Positions 26,400 through 33,810 of a DNA stretch of 64,000 bases are shown in pieces (position 1 is the stretch's first letter; every line of letters begins with the position of its first letter). The translations under genes were made by a program, and so were the position numbers. The stretch lies in the NCBI GenBank assembly GCA_013823855.1, contig PNMW01000065.1, forward strand, positions 1 to 64,000. The letters run 5' to 3'. Below the pieces are notes generated by a model. It did not search any database. It was not told the DNA's origin and saw only the letters and a program-made list of their open reading frames with translations. This DNA comes from Lysobacteraceae bacterium (GTDB lineage: Bacteria; Pseudomonadota; Gammaproteobacteria; Nevskiales; Nevskiaceae).

Positions 26400-27977
26400 T
26401 CAGGCCGCCTTGCGCACCGCTTGCGGCACCGCCATCCGGATCAGGTGATCGAAGGCGCTGAGGGCCGCCTTCGAGCCTTCGCCCATCGCGATGATGATCT
26501 GCTTGTACGGCGTGGTGGTGACGTCGCCCGCGGCGAACACGCCGGGCATCGAGGTCGCCCCCCGGGCATCGACAATCACTTCACCCCGCGGACTCAAGTC
26601 GACCGCCCCCTTCAGGAAGTCGCTGTTCGGCAGCAGGCCGATCTGGACGAAGATGCCTTCCAGTTCGATCGTGTGCAGCTCGCCTGAACCGCGCTCCTTG
26701 TAGATCAGGCCGTTGACCTTGGCGCCGTCGCCGGTCACTTCGGTGGTCTGCGCCGAGGTGATCACCCGGACGTTCGGCAGGCTGTTGAGCTTGCGCTGCA
26801 GCACCGCATCGGCGCGCAGTTGGCTGTCGAACTCGATCAGGGTCACCTGCGACACGATGCCCGCGAGGTCGATCGCCGCCTCGACACCGGAGTTGCCGCC
26901 GCCGATCACCGCTACCCGCTTGCCCTTGAACAGCGGGCCGTCGCAGTGCGGGCAGTAGGCCACGCCCTTGTTGCGGTAGGTGTCTTCGCCCGGGACATTC
27001 ATCTGCCGCCAGCGCGCGCCGGTGGCGACGATCACGGTCTTCGACTTCAAGGTCGCACCGCTGGCCAGCGCGACGCTGACCAGTTCGCCATCGGTGGAAA
27101 TCGCGTCGGCACGCTGCAGCTTCATCACGTCGACGTCGTAGTGGCCGACGTGGTTCTCCATCGCCGCGACCAGCTTCGGGCCTTCGGTTTCCGGGATCGA
27201 GATCAGGTTTTCGATGCCCATGGTGTCCATCACCTGGCCGCCGAAGCGCTCGGCGACGACACCGGTGCGAATGCCTTTGCGGGCCGCGTAGATCGCTGCG
27301 GCAGCACCCGCCGGGCCACCGCCGACGATCAGCACGTCGTACGCGGCCTTGCCCTTGAGTTTCTCGGCTTCGCGGGCCGCCGCACCGGTATCGAGCTTGG
27401 CGAGGATTTCGTCGACGCCCATGCGGCCGGCGGCGAACGGCTCGCCATTGAGGTAGATGCTCGGCACCGACATCACATGGCGTGCTTCGACCTCGGCCTG
27501 GAAGGCGCTGCCTTCGATCGCCGTGTGCTCGACGTTCGGATTCAGCACCGCCATCAGGTTCAGCGCCTGCACCACGTCCGGGCAGTTCTGGCAGGACAGC
27601 GAGAAGTAGCTTTCGAACTTCAGCGGGCCGGGCAAAGCCTTGATCGCGGCGATCACGTCGTCGCCGACCTTCGGCGGATAGCCGCCGGCCTGCAGCAGGG
27701 CCAGCACCAGCGACGTGAACTCGTGGCCGAGCGGGATGCCGGCGAAACGGAGCTTGATCTCGTGACCGGGGCTGCCGATCGCGAACGACGGCGCGCGCAG
27801 GGCAGCGTCCGAGGTTTCACGCACGGTGATCTGGCTGCACACGTCGGTGATATCGGCGAGCAATGCCAGCATCTCCTTCGAGGCGTCCGAGCCATCGGTG
27901 TTGGCGACGATTTCGAGCGGGCGGGTCAGGCGCTCGAGGTAGCCCTTCAATGTTTCCTTCAGGTCCTGGTCAAGCAT
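26400..27977 (-). CDS. ahpF: Alkyl hydroperoxide reductase subunit F
   Basis: NADH-dependent flavoprotein of 525 residues (usual about 520) that re-reduces AhpC. The N-terminal tandem thioredoxin-like domain contains the SCQNCPD disulfide; the thioredoxin-reductase-like part has the FAD motif [15 protein letters not shown] and the redox CPHCDG. The NADH motif [17 protein letters not shown] follows. ATG 27977 has GGAG 6 bases upstream; the open extension to 28163 runs into the intergenic hairpin and is not coding. It is downstream of ahpC in one operon. Confidence 0.97.
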   Translation of the reverse strand: MLDQDLKETLKGYLERLTRPLEIVANTDGSDASKEMLALLADITDVCSQITVRETSDAALRAPSFAIGSPGHEIKLRFAGIPLGHEFTSLVLALLQAGGYPPKVGDDVIAAIKALPGPLKFESYFSLSCQNCPDVVQALNLMAVLNPNVEHTAIEGSAFQAEVEARHVMSVPSIYLNGEPFAAGRMGVDEILAKLDTGAAAREAEKLKGKAAYDVLIVGGGPAGAAAAIYAARKGIRTGVVAERFGGQVMDTMGIENLISIPETEGPKLVAAMENHVGHYDVDVMKLQRADAISTDGELVSVALASGATLKSKTVIVATGARWRQMNVPGEDTYRNKGVAYCPHCDGPLFKGKRVAVIGGGNSGVEAAIDLAGIVSQVTLIEFDSQLRADAVLQRKLNSLPNVRVITSAQTTEVTGDGAKVNGLIYKERGSGELHTIELEGIFVQIGLLPNSDFLKGAVDLSPRGEVIVDARGATSMPGVFAAGDVTTTPYKQIIIAMGEGSKAALSAFDHLIRMAVPQAVRKAA

Positions 27978-28021
27978 GGGAATCTCCGTTCGAAATCGGG
28001 ACTGGAATTCTGGATGCAAAA

Positions 28022-28054
28022 CGCCCTGCCGCCACGAGTGGCAGCGGCAGGGCG
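28022..28054 (-). promoter_or_regulatory. Intercistronic hairpin between ahpC and ahpF
   Basis: CGCCCTGCCGC (28022-28032) pairs perfectly with GCGGCAGGGCG (28044-28054), an 11-pair stem with a 11-base loop, and no T-run follows. It probably acts as a processing site or 3'-end stabiliser that keeps ahpC mRNA more abundant than ahpF. Confidence 0.6.
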
Positions 28055-28105
28055 CGGGTGCTGCACGGTCGCGTCGGCGGTGAAGCCGACCCGAACCAGG
28101 ATCGT

Positions 28106-28669
28106 TTAGATCTTGCCGACCAGGTCGAGCGACGGCTTCAGCGTCTTCTCGCCTTCCTTCCACTTGGCCGGGCAGACCTGGCCCGGGTTGGCGGCGGTGA
28201 ACTGCGCGGCCTTCAGCTTGCGCAGGGTTTCCGACACGTCGCGAGCGATCTCGTTCGAGTGGATTTCCAGCGTCTTGATCACGCCTTCCGGGTTGATGAT
28301 GAAGGTGCCGCGCAGCGCCAGACCTTCTTCCTCGATGTGCACGCCGAAGGCGCGGGTCAGCTGGTGGGTCGGGTCGCCGACCAGCGGGAACTTGGCCTTG
28401 CCGACCGCCGGCGAGGTCTCGTGCCAGACCTTGTGCGAGAACTGGGTGTCGGTGGTGACGATGTAGACCTCGGCATTCGCCTTCTGGAATTCGGCGTAGC
28501 TGTTGGCGGCGTCTTCGACTTCGGTCGGGCAGTTAAACGTGAACGCGGCCGGCATGAAGATCAGTACCGACCACTTGCCCTTGAGGCTGGCGTCGGAGAC
28601 TTCAATGAACTGGCCGTTGTGGAAAGCCTGCGCCTTGAACGGCTTGATGGCGGTGTTGATCAACGACAT
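28106..28669 (-). CDS. ahpC: Alkyl hydroperoxide reductase subunit C (peroxiredoxin)
   Basis: Typical 2-Cys peroxiredoxin of 187 residues reducing hydrogen and organic peroxides. The peroxidatic Cys47 is in FTFNCPTE and the resolving Cys166 in GQVCPAKW, the exact E. coli-type positions. First gene of the ahpC-ahpF operon. AGGA precedes the ATG. An OxyR-like half-site lies upstream. Confidence 0.98.
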   Translation of the reverse strand: MSLINTAIKPFKAQAFHNGQFIEVSDASLKGKWSVLIFMPAAFTFNCPTEVEDAANSYAEFQKANAEVYIVTTDTQFSHKVWHETSPAVGKAKFPLVGDPTHQLTRAFGVHIEEEGLALRGTFIINPEGVIKTLEIHSNEIARDVSETLRKLKAAQFTAANPGQVCPAKWKEGEKTLKPSLDLVGKI

Positions 28670-29060
28670 GGATGCGTCCTGTGTGTTGGGTGGGATGAAT
28701 TGATAGCGAGATACTACTTATACAGCCCCAGAGATTGAAATCATTTATCGAAATCCGGGCCATTGATGAAACCTATGGTGGCGCCTGCGGCAGCGTGCGA
28801 CCCCACCAAAGGCTGCATGGCGGCGCCGGTCAGCAATTTCAATCGCCCCAAACTGGAATCGGCGCGCCCGATGGCCTCCAGGCGGCTGCCATCACGGCCG
28901 AATCATCGCCGAATTCCGGTGCGCGCTGCGGGAACAGTTCCCGTGCCGCCGGGCGGCCATGGCCGGGCAGCCACCTTTGTTTAGCGTCGGCCTGACGGCG
29001 ATCCCGGCGAATGCCGGTCATCACGACGCCGTCGTCCACCCCTTGCAGGAGGCACGCGAC
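28670..29060. promoter_or_regulatory. ahpC promoter region with possible OxyR half-site
   Basis: About 390 bases without a gene. At 28702-28716 ATAG-N7-CTAC matches the OxyR half motif ATAG-N7-CTAT at 7 of 8 positions, about 35-45 bases before ahpC; the second half is not obvious. The rest (28740-29040) is non-coding by codon bias and ends with the ribosome site of the EF-hand gene. Confidence 0.4.
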
Positions 29061-29243
29061 ATGAAAACCTTCGTTGCTGGAACGCTGGCGCTGTTACTGA
29101 TTGTGGGCTGGCCGAGCGCGGTGATGGCAGAGGAGAAGGACGTCGGCCGGGACTGGTCGAAGATCGACACCAACAAGGATGGCTTCATCTCTCCGGAAGA
29201 GATGGAAAAGTGGCTGAAGGCCAATCCGGGACCGCAGAAGTAG
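29061..29243 (+). CDS. Small exported EF-hand protein
   Basis: A 60-residue protein. The signal peptide (MKTFVAGTLALLLIVGWPSAVMA) leaves a mature peptide of about 37 residues with one canonical EF-hand loop, DTNKDGFISPEE (calcium ligands at loop positions 1, 3, 5, 7, 9 and 12). AGGAGG stands before ATG 29061. A single hand probably needs to dimerise or is part of a complex; likely periplasmic calcium binding. Confidence 0.85.
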   Translation: MKTFVAGTLALLLIVGWPSAVMAEEKDVGRDWSKIDTNKDGFISPEEMEKWLKANPGPQK

Positions 29244-29311
29244 CCGAAGCCGGTGCAGCGCGGAAACGACAACGACCGCAGAAGCGGCCGTTGTCGTCAC
29301 CGGAAGCGAGT

Positions 29312-30286
29312 TCAGGCGGCGCTGCGCGCAGCCATCAACGCCGCCGCTGCCGCCGGCGAGCCTTCGAGATACGCCAGTGCTTCCTCGGTCGAGCCCTCCT
29401 TCGCCGGGTCGTACCAGGGACTGAAGAACGGCAACTGCCGCAGCAGCAGCGCCGGCAGCGACGGCAGCATCCCGGTCTTCGACTGGCGCTGCCATTCCAG
29501 CCAGACCCACGGCCGGAACACGCTCGGACGGTGGTCGGCGAATCTCGGATCCTGCTTCATCAGGTGCGCCGCGCCGTGCGCCCACAGGCCGAAGATCACC
29601 GGCATCGCGATCAGGCTCAGGTAGTAGCGTGATGGATAGGTGCCGCCGAGGTGGCGGTACAGGTCGAAGGCGACGCATCGATGCTCGACTTCTTCCGCGC
29701 CGTGCCAGCGCAGCAGGTCGAGCAGCACCGGATCGGCCCCCACGTCGTCCCACTTGCGGTTTTTCAGCGCGTACTGGCCGAGCACGCAGGTCATGTGCTC
29801 GACGGCGGCGATGATGCCGAGGCGGAACACCAGCCACTGCTTCTTCGCCCATTCGTTCTTCAGTTCGCGGCCGGCGAACTTGTCGCCGAGCAGGTTCTCG
29901 AACAGCCAGTCTTCTTGGCGGGTGTTGGTGTCGGTCTCGATGCCGCGCTGGTTCAGATACTCGGCAACTGCCCCGCCGTGGGCGCGGGCGTGCATCGCTT
30001 CCTGGCGGACGAACATCTGCACGTCGTCGCGCAGTTTGTCGTCGGTGACCATCGGCAGCGCCTGGTTGTACAGACGACAGAACCAGAACTCGCCGGCCGG
30101 CAGCAGCAGGTTGATTTCGTTGATGAAGTGGCTGGCGAACGGGTGGCCGGGAATCCAGTCGACCGGCGTGTCCGACCAGTCGAACTTGACCTTGCGAGGA
30201 ATCAGGCGGCCTTTGGTGTTGGACGCCCGGGTCGGCTTGCCAGAAGCGACCTTGCCGAACAGTGCGGTGATGGGGGTGACGGCCAT
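29312..30286 (-). CDS. PF10118-type metal-dependent hydrolase-like protein (ferritin-like helices)
   Basis: A 324-residue helical protein of the family annotated as predicted metal-dependent hydrolase (PF10118). Ferritin-like carboxylate/histidine motifs are seen: RQEAMHARAHGG (about 93-105) and WHGAEEVEHRCVAFD (about 193-207), which could bind a di-metal centre. The oxidase/oxygenase-like metal layout makes hydrolase doubtful. Last gene of an operon with an EphD-like fusion and an M24 peptidase homologue, so a role in hydrophobic-compound catabolism is likely. Confidence 0.82.
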   Translation of the reverse strand: MAVTPITALFGKVASGKPTRASNTKGRLIPRKVKFDWSDTPVDWIPGHPFASHFINEINLLLPAGEFWFCRLYNQALPMVTDDKLRDDVQMFVRQEAMHARAHGGAVAEYLNQRGIETDTNTRQEDWLFENLLGDKFAGRELKNEWAKKQWLVFRLGIIAAVEHMTCVLGQYALKNRKWDDVGADPVLLDLLRWHGAEEVEHRCVAFDLYRHLGGTYPSRYYLSLIAMPVIFGLWAHGAAHLMKQDPRFADHRPSVFRPWVWLEWQRQSKTGMLPSLPALLLRQLPFFSPWYDPAKEGSTEEALAYLEGSPAAAAALMAARSAA

Positions 30287-30317
30287 GGGACGGCTCCGTG
30301 GGCGGAAAGAGAGGGAA

Positions 30318-32087
30318 TCAGGGCAGCAGATCGAGCCGCGCCAGGCCGCGCGACAGCGTCGGGAACAAGCGCGAAATCAGCCGCGAGCCCTGCGCCTCGG
30401 CACCGACCGGCACCTCGTCGCGCCGGTGCTCGACGGCATCGAGGATGGCCTTGGCGATCTTGTCAGGCGTCAGATTGCGGCGCTGGTAGAGCTTGGTCGC
30501 ACGCGCCTGCTTCTCGGCCTGCTGCTCAGGACTCAGGCCGACGAAACGCGTGCTCTGGGTGATGTTGGTGATCGACAGGCCCGGGCAGATGGTCGCGACG
30601 TGGATGCCCTTGTCGGCCAGTTCCGCGCGCAGGCAGTCGCTGAGCATCAGCACCGCCGCCTTGCTGGTGTTGTAGGCCGACATGAACTTCGACGGCGTGA
30701 AGCCGCCCATCGATGACACATTGACGATGTGCCCCTTGCGACCGGCCTTGATCATCTGCCGGCCGAACAGCTTGGCGCCGTGGATCACGCCCCACAGGTT
30801 GACCCGCAGCACCTTGTCCCAGTCGGCGTCGGAGGTGTCGAAGAACGAGCCGGCAACGCCGATCCCGGCGTTGTTGACGACGATGTCGGGGGCGCCGAAA
30901 TCGGCTTCGACCCAGTCGGCGAGCGCGGTCATCTGCTCGACATTGCCGACATCGACCTTGCGCGCCCAGGCCTGCGCGCCGAGCAGGCGCACCAGTTCCA
31001 CGGTGCGCTCGGCAGCTTCGAGGTTGATGTCGACGCAAACGATGTCGGCGCCGTGCTCGGCGAACAGCAGGGCGGTCTCGCGGCCGAAGCCGGAACCGGC
31101 ACCGGTGACCACCACCAGCCGGCCGCGCTGACGATCCGACACCCGGCCGCTGCGCGATTCGCGGGCGTGAACGCGGGCGCGGACCAGCGCCGGCGTTTCT
31201 TCAGCCCCCTCGATGTGATCGATGAACTCGGATGTCCAGTCGATCACCAGTTGCGGATGGCTGGCCTGGATCCAGTGGCCGGCATCGGCTTCGCGCCGCC
31301 ACAGGTTCGGCACCCACTGCGGCAGGTCGTCCCAGATCTCGGCGACCATGAACTTGTCCTGGCGCGGCACGATCAGCTGCACCGGAATCTCGGTGCGCCG
31401 CTCGCCGGGCTTCAGCAGGCGCTTGGCGAAATTGGCGCGATACAGGTTGACGCCGTTCGCGCCGTCCTTGCGCTGGCTGTCGCTGGCATCGACCCGCACA
31501 CCGTCGAGCTTTTCGAGCAGACCCGGCCACAGCTTGTCGAGACCGGCCTTCCACAGGGTCGGGGCCACCGCCGGCAGGTGGAACATGCCGACATACCAGG
31601 AATGGGCGATCTGCCGCGCCACCTGCGCGACCTGGTCCGGCGAGCCGCTTTTCAGCCGCTGGATGATCCAGTACGCCGCATGATCGAGGCTCGGCCCGGA
31701 AATCGTCGTGTAGGAAGCAATTCGCCCGGCCATGCGCTCGGTGGTCACCGCCTCCCAGCTCTGGATCGAGCCCCAGTCATGGCAGATCAGGTGCACCGGC
31801 TGATCCGGACTCATGGCATCGACCACGGTCGCGAGATCGGCAACCAGGTGTTCGAGATCGTAGGCCTGGGTGTGATCGGGCACCGAGGACAGGCCGGCAC
31901 CGCGCACGTCGTAGGCAATGACGTGATAGCGCTCGGCCAGGCCCTCGGCGACCGTAGCCCAGACGCTGGCGGCGTCCGGATAGCCGTGGACCAGCACCAC
32001 GGTCGGCTTGGCGCCTGTGGTACCCCACTCATAGACCGCGAGTTCGACGTCGCCGGACTTGACCACCTGCACCGGTTCCAGTGCCAT
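30318..32087 (-). CDS. EphD-like fusion: epoxide-hydrolase-type alpha/beta hydrolase plus SDR
   Basis: A 589-residue two-domain enzyme. Residues 1 to about 285 form an alpha/beta hydrolase with HGYPDA and a nucleophile elbow CHDWGS in which D104 replaces serine, as in epoxide hydrolases. Residues about 320-560 form a short-chain dehydrogenase with TGAGSGFGR, NNAGIG, SSMGG and the catalytic YNTSK. The same arrangement is known from mycobacterial EphD. The two activities could open an epoxide and oxidise the resulting alcohol. It lies 3 bases after the M24 gene stop on the same strand. Confidence 0.9.
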   Translation of the reverse strand: MALEPVQVVKSGDVELAVYEWGTTGAKPTVVLVHGYPDAASVWATVAEGLAERYHVIAYDVRGAGLSSVPDHTQAYDLEHLVADLATVVDAMSPDQPVHLICHDWGSIQSWEAVTTERMAGRIASYTTISGPSLDHAAYWIIQRLKSGSPDQVAQVARQIAHSWYVGMFHLPAVAPTLWKAGLDKLWPGLLEKLDGVRVDASDSQRKDGANGVNLYRANFAKRLLKPGERRTEIPVQLIVPRQDKFMVAEIWDDLPQWVPNLWRREADAGHWIQASHPQLVIDWTSEFIDHIEGAEETPALVRARVHARESRSGRVSDRQRGRLVVVTGAGSGFGRETALLFAEHGADIVCVDINLEAAERTVELVRLLGAQAWARKVDVGNVEQMTALADWVEADFGAPDIVVNNAGIGVAGSFFDTSDADWDKVLRVNLWGVIHGAKLFGRQMIKAGRKGHIVNVSSMGGFTPSKFMSAYNTSKAAVLMLSDCLRAELADKGIHVATICPGLSITNITQSTRFVGLSPEQQAEKQARATKLYQRRNLTPDKIAKAILDAVEHRRDEVPVGAEAQGSRLISRLFPTLSRGLARLDLLP

Positions 32088-32090
32088 GGC

Positions 32091-32975
32091 TCAGGCTGCC
32101 CGTTTCACGGGATTGAGCAGGCCCCGCGCGCGCCAGCGGCGGACATGCGGCACGTCGTCATCGAGCCAGAAGGCGTCGTCCTCGGTGACCACCAGCAGTT
32201 CTTCCCACTTGGCGCCGACATCACGGAAGCCCAGATGCGGCTCGACCGCCCAAAGGCCCGGCGTCGGCGGATGATCGGATTTGGCATGGCTCGACCACAG
32301 CGGCGAGTGGCCTTCCTTGCGCCCGGCAGCAACGCCCTTGAGCAGTTCGCCGATATTGCGGACGCCGAAATTGAACAGGCTCAGATGTGACTTCTCGCCG
32401 TCGTTGTCGAGCTTTTCGACCCGATGGGCGAGTACTTCGAACGGATAAGCCTTGTGGCGCGGATCGTAGCCGTGGCGCTGGCACAGGCGATCGACGGCCT
32501 GGCTGACTTCCGACAGATGCTTGCGCTGCTTGACCAGGCTGACGATCAGCTCCCGGTATTCGAGCAGGTCGTCCATCAGGCGATCGAGGATGCGGTTCTC
32601 GCCGATCACGCCGCAGTAGCCGATGTCGGCGGTGTAGCCGTTCATCGACGGCGCGCAGTCGAGGATGTAGGGCATGCCTTCCTCCAGTCGACGCAGGCCT
32701 GGATAGAACGCCGGATTGAAGCCGCCGAGCTGCTTGAAGCCGACCGCGCCACGGAACGCCGTGCGATCGCCGAACCAGGCGAACGGCTGATGGAACCAGT
32801 CGTCGACGCCCTGATCGAGCAGCCAGGTCTTCATCAGCGCTGCTGCCTGCCGTTCGGTCATGCCTGGCTTCAGCTGCGCCGAAACGGTTTCGGCACAGCG
32901 ATAGGCCAGTTGCTGGATGGCCCGGAAGCCATCGAGATCCTGCGGGCTGGGGGCAGCGTGTCGTGTCGTGTTCAT
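32091..32975 (-). CDS. M24-family metallopeptidase homologue
   Basis: Pita-bread-fold protein of 294 residues related to methionine/Xaa-Pro aminopeptidases. Metal ligands appear as LDCAPSMNGYTAD (Asp-x10-Asp), PFEVLAHRV (His), WAVEPHLG (Glu) and VTEDDAFWL (Glu), so it is probably active, though the family also includes creatinase-like enzymes. ATG 32975 has GGAG 6 bases upstream and is preferred over 33005. It opens the operon with the EphD-like and PF10118 genes; the substrate is not known. Confidence 0.8.
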   Translation of the reverse strand: MNTTRHAAPSPQDLDGFRAIQQLAYRCAETVSAQLKPGMTERQAAALMKTWLLDQGVDDWFHQPFAWFGDRTAFRGAVGFKQLGGFNPAFYPGLRRLEEGMPYILDCAPSMNGYTADIGYCGVIGENRILDRLMDDLLEYRELIVSLVKQRKHLSEVSQAVDRLCQRHGYDPRHKAYPFEVLAHRVEKLDNDGEKSHLSLFNFGVRNIGELLKGVAAGRKEGHSPLWSSHAKSDHPPTPGLWAVEPHLGFRDVGAKWEELLVVTEDDAFWLDDDVPHVRRWRARGLLNPVKRAA

Positions 32976-33005
32976 GGCGCTCTCCATGGCCAACATTGCC
33001 ATCAT

Positions 33006-33026
33006 TCAATGGTACTGTGCCATTGA
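33006..33026. promoter_or_regulatory. Palindromic operator upstream of the M24/EphD-like operon
   Basis: TCAATGG (33006-33012) and CCATTGA (33020-33026) form a perfect 7-bp inverted repeat with 7-base centre, 31 bases before the M24 start. The ATGGT...GCCAT core resembles the operator shared by the acyl-CoA island, but the arms and spacing differ. Likely a TetR-type site. Confidence 0.5.
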
Positions 33027-33376
33027 CCGATCGCGCCAGCGCCGCCAATCAGGTCGCCGCGTTGTCGGCTGACGCTGTTGATTGCGATCAGCGTTGCCAT
33101 CTGCGTGCTGCGACGCACGACGATCGCGCTCCTGAAGTCCGGACAAGATGCTGATCGTGCCGTGACATCGCCACGCGCGGTTGCGCGATTCGCCTCGATT
33201 CGGGCGTCAACGAGCGCCGCCGGCGGCTTTTCCCGACGACTGCCGACAACACTTTCTGACAATCCATTCGGATAAGACCAAAAGCCAAGGTCGATACCGG
33301 CCGAGAGGCTTGTAACAACAAGTTGATTCCTGCAGACTCCGTCCACGTCGAAACAACAAACAAAAAGTCGACGCCC
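33027..33376. other. Intergenic region between the M24 operon and the small RNA
   Basis: About 350 bases of mixed composition. Open frames on either strand have no ribosome site or codon bias. It should contain the promoter of the minus-strand M24 operon; no confident elements seen. Confidence 0.4.
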
Positions 33377-33490
33377 AAAAAAAACCCCCTGTTGCAGGGG
33401 GCAAGGTGCGAGAAAGGCCGAAGCCTTTCTGGAGGAGACATCCACAACGCGTTCGAATTTTTGTTCGCGTTGTGGTGGATGACTGTTGTT
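33377..33490 (-). ncRNA. Candidate small regulatory RNA with three hairpins and anti-Shine-Dalgarno linkers
   Basis: Minus-strand transcript of about 114 nt, defined by a strong promoter upstream and a strong terminator. Hairpin 1 (33442-33475) has the perfect 10-bp stem CCACAACGCG/CGCGTTGTGG with a 14-nt loop. Hairpin 2 (33411-33430) has stem AGAAAGGC/GCCTTTCT closed by a UUCG tetraloop. Hairpin 3 (33385-33401) has stem CCCCCTG/CAGGGGG followed by eight U, a rho-independent terminator. The linker between hairpins 1 and 2 reads UCUCCUCC and that between 2 and 3 reads CACCUUG. Both could pair with Shine-Dalgarno sequences. No reading frame with a ribosome site is present. I know no named family for it. 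Confidence 0.75.
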
Positions 33491-33497
33491 GCGGTGC

Positions 33498-33526
33498 AGT
33501 ATAAGTGCGTCATTATCGTCCGTCAA
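33498..33526 (-). promoter_or_regulatory. Sigma-70 promoter of the small RNA
   Basis: On the minus strand TTGACG (33526-33521), a 17-base spacer, then TATACT (33503-33498): near-consensus -35 and -10 boxes at ideal spacing. The predicted start is near 33490. Confidence 0.8.
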
Positions 33527-33585
33527 GAATTCAGTGATTTATGATTTTCAAGTAAATCAATGGTTTGTCGCAGACGCACAAAATA

Positions 33586-33603
33586 TTTGACGTCAGCGTC
33601 AAA
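33586..33603. promoter_or_regulatory. Inverted repeat TTTGACG-TCAG-CGTCAAA
   Basis: A perfect 7-bp inverted repeat with a 4-base centre in an AT-rich stretch, about 60 bases upstream of the small-RNA -35 box. It could be a regulator site for the RNA. It also supplies a TTGACG box that could serve a weak plus-strand promoter. Confidence 0.4.
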
Positions 33604-33700
33604 AACACTATGACGAACGGCGTGGTGTAAGGGTGCCAAAGGCGCGACGCGGCGTGGATACGCGGCAGATCGCGAAACCGCAGCCAGGCCCGACATTGAA

Positions 33701-33734
33701 AAAACCCCGGATCGGCGACCGATACCGGGGTTTT
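33701..33734. terminator. Bidirectional terminator downstream of icmF
   Basis: AAAACCCCGG (33701-33710) pairs with CCGGGGTTTT (33725-33734), and inside it ATCGG/CCGAT around CGA. This gives a long stem with one bulged A and T-runs on both strands. It lies 77 bases after the icmF stop. Confidence 0.9.
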
Positions 33735-33810
33735 CCTTTTCCGGCAGCGCGCTTCGCGCGCAATCCGCAAGTCCCGCGCGACCAGCCCGCCGCTCGGGAC
33801 ACACGATTGC

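Noticed and set aside
33361-33480. CRISPR-like repeat cluster suggested by several inverted repeats
   Set aside because: The repeats differ from one another and have no regular spacing; they are RNA stems of one transcript.
33088-33513. Minus-strand frame of 141 residues over the small RNA
   Set aside because: Its start lies inside the predicted -35/-10 spacer, it has no ribosome site and it reads through the terminator stem.
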